Positions 13,628-22,599 of a stretch of DNA of 37,250 nucleotides are shown one piece after another. Below the pieces are notes generated by a model. It saw only the letters and a list, made by a program, of their open reading frames with translations, was not told where the DNA came from and made no database searches. The stretch's first letter is position 1. Each line of letters opens with the position of its first letter. The stretch is from Thermoleophilia bacterium (GTDB lineage: Bacteria; Actinomycetota; Thermoleophilia; Gaiellales; Gaiellaceae), in NCBI GenBank assembly GCA_017882615.1, contig JADGPD010000014.1:1-37250 (forward strand), in the 5' to 3' direction. Made by a program: the position numbers and the translations under genes.

Positions 13628-15309
13628 GCGAGCAGCTCCGCCGCCTGCGCGGCGGCTTCGGCGGCCGGAACCCGGCGATCTTCGCCGCTCGCCAGCAGGC
13701 GCAGATCGACGGCGCCGTCCTCGAGCGTCTTCTTGCCGACGGTGATTCTCAGCGGCGCCCCGATCAGGTCGGCGTCGGCGAACTTCTCGCCCGGACGGGC
13801 TTCGCGGTCGTCGAGCAATACCTCGAGGCCGGCGTCCGACAGCTCGGCGCCGATCTCCTCGGCGATTGCCAGTAGGTTCTCTCCCGCCCCCTGCAGCGCG
13901 ACGATCTCGACGTCATAGGGCGCTAGCGAGCGCGGCCAGAGGATCTTGTTGCCGTCGTGGTTCTGCTCGATTGCGGCGGCGACAACGCGACCCGGGCCGA
14001 TGCCGTAGCAGCCCATCACGATCGCCTGCTCCTTGCCGCTCTCGTCGAGATAGACGGCGTGGAGCGGATCTGAGTAGCGCGTGCCGAGCTTGAAGATATT
14101 TCCGATCTCGATCGCCGGCTCGACCGTGATCCGACCGCCACAGTGGATACAGCTGTCACCGTCCATTACCTCGCGGATATCAGCGAACTCGCACTCGTAG
14201 TCGCGTCCGGCTTCGACGCCAAGCAGGTGGAAGCCGTCGCGATTGGCGCCCGAGACGAACTGTCCGGTGCGCAGCGCCTCGTCGGCGATCACGCGCAGCT
14301 TCACTCCCACCGGGCCGAGCGAGCCACCCGAGGCGCCGAAGGCTTGCTCGATCTCCTCGGGATGGGCGGGCCGGAACTCGCCCCCGAGCAGAGCGGCCGC
14401 CTTGAGCTCATGCAGGCGGTGGTCGCCGCGCAAGAGCCCGAGTACCAGCTGTCCGTCCGGTCCGACCACGGGCATCGCCTTGGCGGTCGCGCGCGGATCG
14501 ATCGAGAGGAACTCGGACACCTCCTCGATTGTTCGGATGTCGGGAGTGGCGACCTCCTGCGGCGCGTCAAGGCGCTCGGGGAACCCCGGCGCCGAGGGAA
14601 CGCTCTTCGCGGCCTCGACGTTGGCTGCGTAATCGCCGTTCTCGCAAAGCGCAATCTCGTTCTCGCCGGCCGGGCAGGGAGCCAGGTACTCGTGCGCCAC
14701 CTCGCCGCCCATCAGGCCCACGTCGCCCTCGCACTCGTAGAAGCGCAGGCCACAGCGCTCGAACATCTTGCGATAAGCGCCCGCGTGCTTCCAGTAGCTT
14801 GCCTCCAGCCCCGCCTCGTCGCGGTCGAACGAGTAGGAATCCTTCATCACGAACTCGCGCACGCGCAGCAGCCCCGCGCGCGGACGCACTTCGTCGCGAC
14901 CTTTCACCTGGAAGTGGTACCAGAGCTGGGGCAGCTGCCTGTAGGAGCCGAGCTCGCGGGCGTGGAAGGTCATCGTCTCCTCGTGCGTCATCGAGAGCAC
15001 GAAGTCGCGGCCGTGACGATCCTTGAGCCCGAACACCTCGGGGATGTCGTAGCGACCGCTCTCCTGCCACAGCTCGGCCGGCGCGAGCAGCGGCGCCAGC
15101 ATCTCCTGGGCGCCGATCGCGTTCATCTCCTCGCGGATGATCTGGACGACCTTCTGATGCACCCTCCAGCCCAGCGGCAGGAAGGAGAAGAGCCCGGCGC
15201 CGACCTGGCGCACGTAGCCGCCGCGCACCAGCAGGCGATGGCTCGGTGCCTCGGCGTCGGCGGGGTCGTTGCGAAGCGTCGGGATGTGCAGCTGCGAGAG
15301 GCGATCCAT
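13624..15309 (-). CDS. proS: prolyl-tRNA synthetase (bacterial type)
   Basis: A 561-residue class II aminoacyl-tRNA synthetase that charges tRNA-Pro. Motif 2 is seen at GLLRVREFVMKDSYSF (residues ~142-157) and motif 3 at VMGCYGIGPGRVVAA (~residue 435). Between them (residues ~225-385) lies the YbaK-like insertion that hydrolyses Ala-tRNA-Pro, including the lysine region AKAMPVV. The anticodon-binding domain is C-terminal. Length fits the bacterial family. It is coupled by GTGA to the XRE gene, and tRNA-Pro follows farther downstream, so enzyme and substrate are encoded together. Confidence 0.97.
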   Translation of the reverse strand: MDRLSQLHIPTLRNDPADAEAPSHRLLVRGGYVRQVGAGLFSFLPLGWRVHQKVVQIIREEMNAIGAQEMLAPLLAPAELWQESGRYDIPEVFGLKDRHGRDFVLSMTHEETMTFHARELGSYRQLPQLWYHFQVKGRDEVRPRAGLLRVREFVMKDSYSFDRDEAGLEASYWKHAGAYRKMFERCGLRFYECEGDVGLMGGEVAHEYLAPCPAGENEIALCENGDYAANVEAAKSVPSAPGFPERLDAPQEVATPDIRTIEEVSEFLSIDPRATAKAMPVVGPDGQLVLGLLRGDHRLHELKAAALLGGEFRPAHPEEIEQAFGASGGSLGPVGVKLRVIADEALRTGQFVSGANRDGFHLLGVEAGRDYECEFADIREVMDGDSCIHCGGRITVEPAIEIGNIFKLGTRYSDPLHAVYLDESGKEQAIVMGCYGIGPGRVVAAAIEQNHDGNKILWPRSLAPYDVEIVALQGAGENLLAIAEEIGAELSDAGLEVLLDDREARPGEKFADADLIGAPLRITVGKKTLEDGAVDLRLLASGEDRRVPAAEAAAQAAELLA

Positions 15310-15363
15310 GTGGATCAGAACTTACCGTCTATTCGCCCTGACCTGAAGAACGAGGTGCACCGC

Positions 15364-15389
15364 ACTTCTGAGCGAAACCGCTCAGAAGT
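15364..15389 (-). terminator. 11-bp perfect hairpin at the methyltransferase stop codon
   Basis: ACTTCTGAGCG, loop of four and CGCTCAGAAGT form a perfect hairpin that contains the TGA stop (15382-15384) of the methyltransferase gene. It lies between that gene and proS. No T tract follows on either strand. Confidence 0.55.
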
Positions 15390-16074
15390 CGACGTAGTAG
15401 TCGAAGGGTCGAGCATCTCGGAGCTTAGAGGAGCGGAGAACGGCCCACTGATGCAGATCGTCCCCTGCCGAGATCTCTTCTACGGTCCAGTCGAGATTCT
15501 TCACGCAGAACGACGCGGCTCCGGCCACTGCAGGCAGCTGGTAGTCATCCAGAAACAGAATCCCTCCCGGCCGCACGAGGCGCCCGAGATAGACGAGGTC
15601 GAGAAAGACTCCGTCGAAGCGGTGATTGCCGTCGATGAACCCAAAATCGAAGCTTCGACCCTCGCTCAAGAGCCTCGGAAGCGCGATCTGCGACTCCTCG
15701 GCGTAGTGCTCCACGACCTCCGCGAGGCCTGCCTCGGCGAGGAACTGCGTCCCGCAGCCGGAGAATCTCGTGTCTTGATACGGGTCGATGGCGACGTGTC
15801 GAACGGTCGCGTTGCCATTTGCGAGCAAGCCCTCGCAGATAAAGAGCGCCGAGAGTCCGTAGCCCAGGCCGACCTCGATTGTGTGAGTCGCCGCTTCCCG
15901 TATCACCCAGCCGCGCAGCGCTTCCCCTTCGTCGACGCTCACGGCAACCGGGAAGAGGTCGTGGACGGAATCATCCGAACTCGCGACGACAGTACCGTCA
16001 CGAACCAAACGTTCGATTACGACACGCACCTTCCGTTGCGCGGCGGCTAGATCCTGAGAACTAGCGGAGTTCAC
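15382..16074 (-). CDS. class I SAM-dependent methyltransferase
   Basis: A 230-residue protein with a Rossmann methyltransferase core. Motif I is TIEVGLGYGLSALFICEG (residues ~64-81), the acidic end of strand 2 is HVAIDPYQDT, and motif post-II/IV is FDFGFIDGNHRFDGVFLDL, followed by GGILFLDDYQLPAV. The pattern resembles small O-methyltransferase/Methyltransf_24 proteins; the substrate is unknown. Start GTG 16074 has GGAG very close to it. It sits between ispG and proS on the same strand, about 70 bases from ispG. Confidence 0.82.
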   Translation of the reverse strand: MNSASSQDLAAAQRKVRVVIERLVRDGTVVASSDDSVHDLFPVAVSVDEGEALRGWVIREAATHTIEVGLGYGLSALFICEGLLANGNATVRHVAIDPYQDTRFSGCGTQFLAEAGLAEVVEHYAEESQIALPRLLSEGRSFDFGFIDGNHRFDGVFLDLVYLGRLVRPGGILFLDDYQLPAVAGAASFCVKNLDWTVEEISAGDDLHQWAVLRSSKLRDARPFDYYVDF

Positions 16075-16146
16075 TCCATAAGGCTCACATGAACACGGTT
16101 GACCCGCAAGCCACCTGCGTACAACGGATCGGTTCCGATCTCTGTT

Positions 16147-17286
16147 TCAGCGATCGGCTTCGATTGAGGAGGCGGCTTCCGCCATCGCCTCGGCGGCGGA
16201 CTTGACGACACGGGAGCGCCGCGGTCTAACCATCCCCGCCTCGATCCAGCTGTCCAGCTCGCTGAAAAGCTCGTCGATCAGGCGCTCGGTCGGGACCTTG
16301 CGCAGCACCTCGCCGTGCGCGTAGATGAAGCCGACGTCGCGGCCGCCGGCGATGCCGAAGTCGGCCTCGCCCGCCTCGCCCGGGCCGTTGACGGCGCAGC
16401 CCATCACCGCGACCTGGAAGGTCTGGGGGTATTCGCGCAGCCTCTGCTCCACTTTCTCGGCCAGCGCCTGGGCGCCGACGTTGTCGCGGCCGCAGGTGGG
16501 GCACGAGATCATCACCGGGCCGCGCTCGCGCAGTCCCAGCGCCTTGAGGATGCTCCAGGCGACGTCCATCTCCTCGACCGGATCGGCCGTGAGCGAAACG
16601 CGGATCGTGTCGCCGATTCCCTCGGCGAGCAGCGTGCCGATTCCGACCGCGCTCTTGATCGTGCCACCGAACACCGTGCCGGCCTCGGTCACGCCGAGGT
16701 GCAGCGGATAGGGAACCTTCTCTGACAGCTGCCGGTAGGCGCGGATCGTGTCGGGCACCGAGGTCGACTTGACCGAGATCTTGAAGTCGTGGAAGTCGAG
16801 CTTCTCGAGCAGCACTACCTCCTCCAGCGCGGCGTCCACCAGAGCCTGGGCCTGATCCTCGTGTGCGAGGGCGTGCAGGTGCTCGGGCAGCGAGCCCGAG
16901 TTGGCGCCGATGCGCAGCGGCGTTCCGGCCCGCTTGGCGGCTCCGACCACCTCGGCGACCTTGTCGGGACCGCCGATGTTGCCGGGATTGATGCGCACCG
17001 CCGCCACGCCGGCGTCGATCGCCTTGAGGGCGAGCGAGGAGTTGAAGTGGATGTCGGCGACGACGGGTAGCGGCGAGCGGCGCACGATCTCGGCCAGCGC
17101 CTCGGCGTCGGGAAGCTTGGGAACCGCGCAGCGGACGATCTCGCAGCCCGCGGCAGCCAGCGCCTCGATCTGAGCCATCGTCGCCTCGACTTCCGAGGGA
17201 CGGGTGTTGGTCATCGACTGGACGACGACCGGGGCGCCGCCGCCGATCTTGACGCCGCCAACGGAGATCTGATGCGAGCTGCTCAT
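16147..17286 (-). CDS. ispG: 4-hydroxy-3-methylbut-2-enyl-diphosphate synthase (IspG/GcpE)
   Basis: A 379-residue iron-sulfur enzyme of the MEP pathway that converts methylerythritol cyclodiphosphate to HMBPP. The TIM-barrel part opens with VQSMTNTRPSEVEAT and has ADIHFNSSLALKA and RINPGNIGG. The cluster cysteines are in SCPTCGRDN (two) and VMGCAVNGPGEAGEADFG (one), with the conserved glutamate in the latter. The last ~25 residues form an extra basic/alanine-rich tail. It is the last gene of the rpsB-to-ispG run, 27 bases after rseP. Confidence 0.97.
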   Translation of the reverse strand: MSSSHQISVGGVKIGGGAPVVVQSMTNTRPSEVEATMAQIEALAAAGCEIVRCAVPKLPDAEALAEIVRRSPLPVVADIHFNSSLALKAIDAGVAAVRINPGNIGGPDKVAEVVGAAKRAGTPLRIGANSGSLPEHLHALAHEDQAQALVDAALEEVVLLEKLDFHDFKISVKSTSVPDTIRAYRQLSEKVPYPLHLGVTEAGTVFGGTIKSAVGIGTLLAEGIGDTIRVSLTADPVEEMDVAWSILKALGLRERGPVMISCPTCGRDNVGAQALAEKVEQRLREYPQTFQVAVMGCAVNGPGEAGEADFGIAGGRDVGFIYAHGEVLRKVPTERLIDELFSELDSWIEAGMVRPRRSRVVKSAAEAMAEAASSIEADR

Positions 17287-17313
17287 CTGATCGATTCTAG
17301 AGGCACGCCTGGT

Positions 17314-18522
17314 CTAGCCGATACGCCCGATGTCGTTCGTCAGCCCGAGCACGAACAGAAGCGCGACGAGGGCGATCCCGACGAACGAGACGCGTTCGTA
17401 GATCTCGCGCGAGACCGAGCGCCCACGCGCTCCCTCGATCAGCGAGAAAGCTATATGGCCGCCGTCCAGCGGGAGCAGCGGCAACAGGTTGAGCACCCCG
17501 AGCGAGAGACTGATCAGCCCGATCACGAACAGGTAGTCCGAGACGCCGTGCCTGTAGGCGTCGGACGAGCTTTGAACGATGCCGATCGGCCCGGAGACCT
17601 GCCTGCCGCCCTTGCCGACGAAGAGGCGCCCGATTCCCTTGACCACTATCTGATCGATGATCCGGCCGGTCAAGCGAACCGAGCTGACGACGGCGGTCGG
17701 TAGCGATTCGGCCTCGTTCATCGGCTTCACCGCCCGAAGCTGCAGGATCTTCCCGTTGCGCCGGACGGTGAGCGTTATCGGATGCCCGCCGGAGCCGCCG
17801 ATTCGCTTCGTCAGGGTCGAGCCGCTGACCTTCTGCCTGTTCACGGCCAAGACGACGTCGCCCGGCCTGAGCCCCGAGCGCTTGGCCGGCGAGCTCGCCA
17901 GGACTTTCTCTACGTGCGTCGTCGTAGCGCCGCTCTTCGTGGCCGCGACCTGGAAGCCGAGCCGATAGAGATTGAGCGTGTAGAGCAAGGCGAAGATCAG
18001 GATCGCCACGAGGATGTTGGTGACGGGCCCGGCTCCGATCACGACGAGGCGCTTCCAGGTGGGCTGGCGCCAGTAGGCATCGGGCGCGAGTGCGTCGTCG
18101 AGCTCTTCGAGACCGCGCCCCGCGAAACGAGCCGCCGACGGCGAGAGACTGGCGCTCGCGAGACTCTGGCGCAAAGGCTCCAGGTCTTTCTTCGCGCCTT
18201 CGAGATCGCCCTTCTCCAGCGCGCTTCCGAGCGCGTCAACCGGCTCTTTCAGGCTCTCGTCCTCCTCCGCCGCGGCGCGGAAGAACGTTTCCGGATCGCG
18301 CTTACCAGGCCGGAACATGCCCGGAATCTTCACGTAGCCGCCGAGCGGGATTGCGCCGATGCCGTACTCGATTCCCTTGCGCGTCGTCTTTACCAGCGCC
18401 GGCGGGAAGCCCACGTAGAAGCGCCTCGGCCGCATGCGCGTGGCGAGCGCCACGAAAAAGTGCCCGGTTTCGTGCGCAAGTACGAGCACGGCGAGCCCGA
18501 TGATGGCCAGGGCGAAGCTCAC
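17314..18522 (-). CDS. rseP: site-2 intramembrane metalloprotease (RseP/Rip1-like, M50)
   Basis: A 402-residue zinc protease in the membrane. The first helix carries the active site HETGH (residues ~17-21), a PDZ domain spans ~195-275 (SPAKRSGLRPGDVVLAVN), and the C-terminal helix carries the third zinc ligand in NLLPLLPLDGGH. Family members cut membrane-bound anti-sigma factors or signal peptides. Between GGYVKIPGMF and YWRQPTWKRLVVIGAGP is a charged insert of about 80 residues that is absent from typical relatives. GTG 18522 overlaps the dxr stop (GTGA). Longer readings of the frame upstream run antisense-like through dxr and are rejected. Confidence 0.92.
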   Translation of the reverse strand: MSFALAIIGLAVLVLAHETGHFFVALATRMRPRRFYVGFPPALVKTTRKGIEYGIGAIPLGGYVKIPGMFRPGKRDPETFFRAAAEEDESLKEPVDALGSALEKGDLEGAKKDLEPLRQSLASASLSPSAARFAGRGLEELDDALAPDAYWRQPTWKRLVVIGAGPVTNILVAILIFALLYTLNLYRLGFQVAATKSGATTTHVEKVLASSPAKRSGLRPGDVVLAVNRQKVSGSTLTKRIGGSGGHPITLTVRRNGKILQLRAVKPMNEAESLPTAVVSSVRLTGRIIDQIVVKGIGRLFVGKGGRQVSGPIGIVQSSSDAYRHGVSDYLFVIGLISLSLGVLNLLPLLPLDGGHIAFSLIEGARGRSVSREIYERVSFVGIALVALLFVLGLTNDIGRIG

Positions 18523-19604
18523 GGCTGCGAGGAGACCTTCCCCGATTCGTCCGCCGCTATCTCTCTCGCCGCTCGATCGGCCTCGACCAGCTGCTCGAGA
18601 TCGTGCACCGGCGAGGTGTCCGCGCGCTCGAGCGTGCGCGCGACGACATCCGCGATCGAGAGGAACGGGAGCCGACCTTCGAGGAAGGCGGCGACCGCGA
18701 TCTCGTTGGCCGCACTGAAGGCGCAGGGCGCCGTTCCTCCGCTCTCGCCCGCTTGCCGAGCCAGCGACACGAACGGGAACGTCTGCTCGTCGAGCGCCTC
18801 GAACTCGAGCGTCATGCCGGCCAAGTCGAGCGGCGCTACGGTAGTTGCCGAGCGCTCGGGATAGCTGAGCGCGAAGGAGATCGGCACGCGCATGTCTGGA
18901 TAGCCGAGGTGCGCGAGCAGGGCGCCGTCGCGGAAGCGAACGAGCGAGTGCACGGTGGAAGTCGGGTGCACGATCACCTCGATGCGCTCGTAGGGAAGCC
19001 CGAAGAGGAAGTGCGCCTCGATTACCTCGAGCCCCTTGTTGGCGAGCGTGGCCGAGTCGATCGTGATCTTCGGGCCCATCTGCCAGGTCGGGTGCGCCAG
19101 CGCCTGCTCTGGCGTGACGTGCCCCAGCTCGGCGCGCGAGCGTCCGCGGAAAGGCCCACCCGAGGCCGTCACGACGATCGAGGAGACCTGCTCGGGCGCG
19201 CGCCCCTCCAGACACTGGAAGATGGCCGAGTGCTCGCTGTCCACCGGCAGCAGCAGCCCCCCGCCCCGCTTCTGGGCGGCCAGCGCCAGCTCACCGGCGG
19301 CGACCAGGCTCTCCTTGTTGGCTAGAGCGAGGGTCAACCCGTTCTCGAGCGCAAAGAGCGTCGCCGCGCAGCCGGCGAAGCCGACAACGGCATTTAGGAC
19401 CAGATCGGGCTCCGCCGCCGCGAGGAGTTGCGTTAGATCCCCTCTGCACTGGAAGAACTCGACGCCCCGCGCAGCGGCCAACGCCTCGATCTCCGGCTCA
19501 CCGGCGGCCAGCGCACACAGCTCGAGCTCGGGGTCGGCGTCGATGATCTCCAGCGCCTGGCGCCCGATCGAGCCCGTGGCGCCGAGGAGGGCGATTCTCT
19601 TCAT
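18519..19604 (-). CDS. dxr: 1-deoxy-D-xylulose 5-phosphate reductoisomerase
   Basis: A 361-residue enzyme that makes methylerythritol 4-phosphate, the committed step of the MEP pathway. NADPH binding is at LLGATGSIGRQALEI (residues 5-19), followed by ALANKESLV, the metal/substrate site VDSEHSAIFQCL, the flexible loop TASGGPFRGRS and the hinge SATLANKGLEVIEAH. The catalytic segment VHPTSTVHSLVRF is present. Length is slightly below the usual ~390. It overlaps rseP by four bases and sits in the rpsB-to-ispG run with ispG of the same pathway. Confidence 0.97.
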   Translation of the reverse strand: MKRIALLGATGSIGRQALEIIDADPELELCALAAGEPEIEALAAARGVEFFQCRGDLTQLLAAAEPDLVLNAVVGFAGCAATLFALENGLTLALANKESLVAAGELALAAQKRGGGLLLPVDSEHSAIFQCLEGRAPEQVSSIVVTASGGPFRGRSRAELGHVTPEQALAHPTWQMGPKITIDSATLANKGLEVIEAHFLFGLPYERIEVIVHPTSTVHSLVRFRDGALLAHLGYPDMRVPISFALSYPERSATTVAPLDLAGMTLEFEALDEQTFPFVSLARQAGESGGTAPCAFSAANEIAVAAFLEGRLPFLSIADVVARTLERADTSPVHDLEQLVEADRAAREIAADESGKVSSQP

Positions 19605-19649
19605 GCCGGGAGTCTACGGACGCTGAGCCGGCGCGCGGCTCCGAACGCT

Positions 19650-20465
19650 CTAGACGACGCCGAAGGCAACCAGCGCGAAGAACGCGGCAGCTCCCGCGAA
19701 GAGCAACGAGTCGATCCGGTCGAGGATGCCACCATGCCCACCGAGCAGGCGGCCGGTGTCCTTGACGTGCATGTCGCGCTTGAGCGACGACTCGAACAGG
19801 TCGCCCAGCGCCTCGGCGACGGCGATGATCGCGCCGAAGAGAAGCGCCTGCCAGATCGCGAGAAAGACGTCGTGATCGTTGTAGAGGGCAAAGAACGAGA
19901 CGGCGATCGCCGCGATCACGCCGGCGAAAAACCCCTCCCAGGTCTTCCCCGGCGAAAGCACCGGCGAGAGCTTGTGGCGTCCAAGCAGCCGGCCCATGCC
20001 ATAGGCGGCGGAGTCCGCAGCGAAGACCGCGAGCAGAACCGTGAACGCCGCCAGCTGACCCAGGTGATGATCGCCGCTCGGAATCGCGCGGATCAGCTCG
20101 AAGGTCGCCAGTCCACCGCCGATCCAGACCACCCCGAGCAGGGTCGTGCCGACCGCGATCGTGGCCGGCTGGCGCGTGGTCGAGATGCCGTACTGGGCGA
20201 AGGCGATCGGAATCGTCGCGAACAGGCCGGCGACCGCCCAGGGCAGCCCGCCGAGCTCGGCGCCGAGCAGCGTCAGGACGATGCCCGCGTAGCCGGCCAG
20301 AACCAGCGGGTGCAGAGAGCGGATCAGCAGGCAGTACTCATGCAACCCGATCAGGGCGGCTAGCGCGAGCAGAGTGAAAAGCCACCAGCCCCCGCCCCAA
20401 ACGAGCGCAAGCACTATCGGCAGACCAATCGCCGAGACCAGGAGCCGCGAGGAGAGCGGGGTCAA
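19650..20465 (-). CDS. cdsA: phosphatidate cytidylyltransferase
   Basis: A 271-residue membrane enzyme with about eight helices that makes CDP-diacylglycerol from CTP and phosphatidic acid for phospholipid synthesis. The C-terminal signature is clear: SSLKRDMHVKDTGRLLGGHG followed by GILDRIDSL, matching the CdsA pattern S-x-KR-x4-KD ... HGG-x-DR-x-D. The start is taken as TTG 20465, 32 bases after uppS, with a G-rich stretch before it; no ATG lies near. It feeds the PgsA-like enzyme encoded at 12 kb. Confidence 0.93.
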   Translation of the reverse strand: MTPLSSRLLVSAIGLPIVLALVWGGGWWLFTLLALAALIGLHEYCLLIRSLHPLVLAGYAGIVLTLLGAELGGLPWAVAGLFATIPIAFAQYGISTTRQPATIAVGTTLLGVVWIGGGLATFELIRAIPSGDHHLGQLAAFTVLLAVFAADSAAYGMGRLLGRHKLSPVLSPGKTWEGFFAGVIAAIAVSFFALYNDHDVFLAIWQALLFGAIIAVAEALGDLFESSLKRDMHVKDTGRLLGGHGGILDRIDSLLFAGAAAFFALVAFGVV

Positions 20466-20497
20466 CTAGCGCCCCACCGTTACCGCCACGCGCCGCA

Positions 20498-21250
20498 CTA
20501 GCGCCCCCCGTATCGACGCCGGCGGCGCGTATAGGCCTGTAGCGCCGCGCGCAGATCCGCTGGGCCGAACTCCGGCCAGAGCTTCTCGACGAAGGCGAGC
20601 TCGGTGTAGGCGATCTGCCAGAGCAGGAAGTTGGAGATACGCGACTCGCCCGAGGTGCGGATGAGCAGATCGGGGTCGGGCATCTCCGGCGCGCAGAGGA
20701 AGGATGTGAAGACCTCCTCGTCGAGCTTTGCCGGGTCGACACCGGCCTCGAGCATGTTCCGCGCGGCGTCGATCAGCTCGGCGCGGCCGCCGTAGTCGAA
20801 GGCGATCCAAAGATCGAGGCGCTTCTTGTCTGCCGTGGCGCTCTCGATCTTCTCCATCGCCTGGCGCAGATCGCTGCCGACGCGGTCGCGCCTACCGACG
20901 AAGCGGGTGCGTACCCCCTGCTCGGCGAGATCCGGAAGCTCCTTCTCGATCGTCTCGGCGAGGATCGTCATCAGCGCGTCGATCTCGTCCTTGGGCCGCG
21001 ACCAGTTCTCGGTGGAGAAGGCGAAGACCGCCAGCGAGCGCACGTCGAGCTCGATACAGGTCTCGACCGTGCGGCGCAGCGCGCGGGTGCCCGCCCGGTG
21101 GCCGGAGGCGACCGGCAAGCCGTGGCGTCTGGCCCAGCGGCCGTTCCCGTCCATGATGATCGCGAGCGAGCGCGCCGTCGTCGGCAGCTCCTGCTCGCGA
21201 GCCAGGGACAGCGCGCGCAGCGCGCGCAGTCTTGTGCGAAGTCCGAGCAT
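20498..21250 (-). CDS. uppS: isoprenyl transferase (undecaprenyl diphosphate synthase)
   Basis: A 250-residue cis-prenyltransferase that extends farnesyl diphosphate with isopentenyl diphosphate to the long lipid carrier of wall synthesis. Motifs: SLAIIMDGNGRWARRHGLP (residues ~28-46) with the catalytic Asp, SGHRAGTRALRR, VFAFSTENWSRP, and the C-terminal DLLIRTSGESRISNFLLWQ, AYTELAF. All key residues are present. Start ATG 21250 follows GAAGGG by eight bases. Precise chain length cannot be read from sequence. Confidence 0.95.
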   Translation of the reverse strand: MLGLRTRLRALRALSLAREQELPTTARSLAIIMDGNGRWARRHGLPVASGHRAGTRALRRTVETCIELDVRSLAVFAFSTENWSRPKDEIDALMTILAETIEKELPDLAEQGVRTRFVGRRDRVGSDLRQAMEKIESATADKKRLDLWIAFDYGGRAELIDAARNMLEAGVDPAKLDEEVFTSFLCAPEMPDPDLLIRTSGESRISNFLLWQIAYTELAFVEKLWPEFGPADLRAALQAYTRRRRRYGGR

Positions 21251-21270
21251 GATGACAACCCTTCGCCGGG

Positions 21271-21831
21271 TCAGACCTCCATGATCTCGGCTTCTTTGAC
21301 CTTGAGCAGCTCGTCGATGATCTTGATGTGCTCGTCGGTCATCTTCTGGGCCCGCTCCTCGGCGCGGCGCTCGTCGTCGCTGCCAATCTCTTTCGAGCTG
21401 GAAAGCTCCTTGAGGTGATGATTGAGATCGCGGCGGACGTTTCGCACCGCGACTCGCCCTTCCTCGGCCATGTGCCGAGTCAGCTTGACCAGCTCCTTGC
21501 GCCGCTCCTCGGTGAGTTGCGGGATGGGAAGCCGAATCAGGCGCCCGTCGTTGGAGGGCGTCAATCCGAGGTCTGATTCCATGATCGCCTTCTCGATTGC
21601 CTTCAGCGAGGTGGGATCGAAGGGCTGCACCGTCAGCAGCCGCGGCTCGGGCGCCGAGATGGTGGCCAGCTGCTGCAACGGCGTGCGCTGACCGTAGTAC
21701 TCGACCGCGATGCGATCGAGCAGCCCGGTCGAGGCGCGGCCGGTGCGCACCGTGTTGAACTCCGTGTGGATCGTCTCAACCGACTTGTCCATGCGGTGAG
21801 CGGCTTTCAAGAGCAGATCGTCTACTGGCAT
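21271..21831 (-). CDS. frr: ribosome recycling factor
   Basis: A 186-residue protein of standard RRF length that splits post-termination ribosomes with EF-G. Typical segments are MDKSVETIHTEFNTVRTGRA at the N-terminus, LTPSNDGRLIRLPIPQLTEERRKEL in the middle (split here for length: SNDGRLIRLPIPQLTEERR) and a C-terminal helix ending in KVKEAEIMEV. ATG 21831 shares one base with the pyrH stop (TGATG), so the pair is translationally coupled. Confidence 0.97.
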   Translation of the reverse strand: MPVDDLLLKAAHRMDKSVETIHTEFNTVRTGRASTGLLDRIAVEYYGQRTPLQQLATISAPEPRLLTVQPFDPTSLKAIEKAIMESDLGLTPSNDGRLIRLPIPQLTEERRKELVKLTRHMAEEGRVAVRNVRRDLNHHLKELSSSKEIGSDDERRAEERAQKMTDEHIKIIDELLKVKEAEIMEV

Positions 21832-22595
21832 CAGGCCTCCTTGTTGGAGATGATCGTGCCAACTCGCTCGCCGGAGGCAACGCGCTTGATGTTGCCCTCC
21901 GCGAGCTCGAAGACGTAGATAGGCAGGCGGTTGTCCATACAGAGCGAGAGAGCCGTCGTGTCCATCACCTTCAGGCCCTTCTCGATCGCCTCGAGGTGCG
22001 TCAGACGGGGCAGGAAGCGGGCATCCGGATTGCTTTTGGGATCGCCGTCGTACACGCCCTCGACTCCGTTTTTCGCCATCAGGATCGCTTCGGCGCCGAT
22101 CTCGAGCGAGCGCAGGGCCGCGGCCGTGTCGGTGGTGAAGAACGGGTTGCCCGTGCCGGCGGCGAAGATCACGACGCGCCCTTTCTCGAGGTGGCGAATC
22201 GCGCGACGGCGGATATAGGGCTCCGCCACTTCCGAGGCCGCGATCGCAGACATCAGCCTCGTCTGGCCGCCCGCCCGCTCCAGCGCTTCCTGCAAGGCCA
22301 TCGAGTTGAGTAGCGTGGCGAGCATGCCCATGTAGTCGCCGGTGGCTCGATCCATGCCCTCGGCCGCCGCGGCCATACCGCGGTAGATGTTTCCGGCCCC
22401 GATCACTACGGCCAGCTCAAGCCCGTCCTCTTGGACTCCGATGACCTCGTGCGCTACTCGATCGACCGTTGGCAGGTCGATGCCGTAGCTGCGCTCGCCC
22501 ATCAGCGCCTCGCCGGAGAGCTTGAGCAAGACGCGGCTGAAGGCCAGGTCGCCCGCCTTTTGCCCGCTCTTACTATCCTCGCTGGCGCCGCTCAC
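21831..22595 (-). CDS. pyrH: uridylate kinase (UMP kinase)
   Basis: A 254-residue amino-acid-kinase-fold enzyme that makes UDP from UMP. The phosphate-binding start is [13 protein letters not shown] (residues ~21-33), then [11 protein letters not shown], the UMP site [35 protein letters not shown] and [16 protein letters not shown] 22595 lies four bases beyond the tsf stop with GAGG close upstream; longer readings run into tsf and look artificial. It belongs to the conserved rpsB-tsf-pyrH-frr order. Confidence 0.95.
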   Translation of the reverse strand: MSGASEDSKSGQKAGDLAFSRVLLKLSGEALMGERSYGIDLPTVDRVAHEVIGVQEDGLELAVVIGAGNIYRGMAAAAEGMDRATGDYMGMLATLLNSMALQEALERAGGQTRLMSAIAASEVAEPYIRRRAIRHLEKGRVVIFAAGTGNPFFTTDTAAALRSLEIGAEAILMAKNGVEGVYDGDPKSNPDARFLPRLTHLEAIEKGLKVMDTTALSLCMDNRLPIYVFELAEGNIKRVASGERVGTIISNKEA

Positions 22596-22599
22596 GCCC

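Noticed and set aside
14143-16050. Long 635-codon frame antisense to proS and the methyltransferase
   Set aside because: It spans two real genes and their intergenic hairpin, and reads as antisense sequence.
18523-19215. N-terminal extension of the site-2 protease frame of about 230 residues
   Set aside because: It lies in another frame of dxr, is Arg/Ala-rich and has no similarity; GTG 18522 with the GTGA overlap is the natural start.
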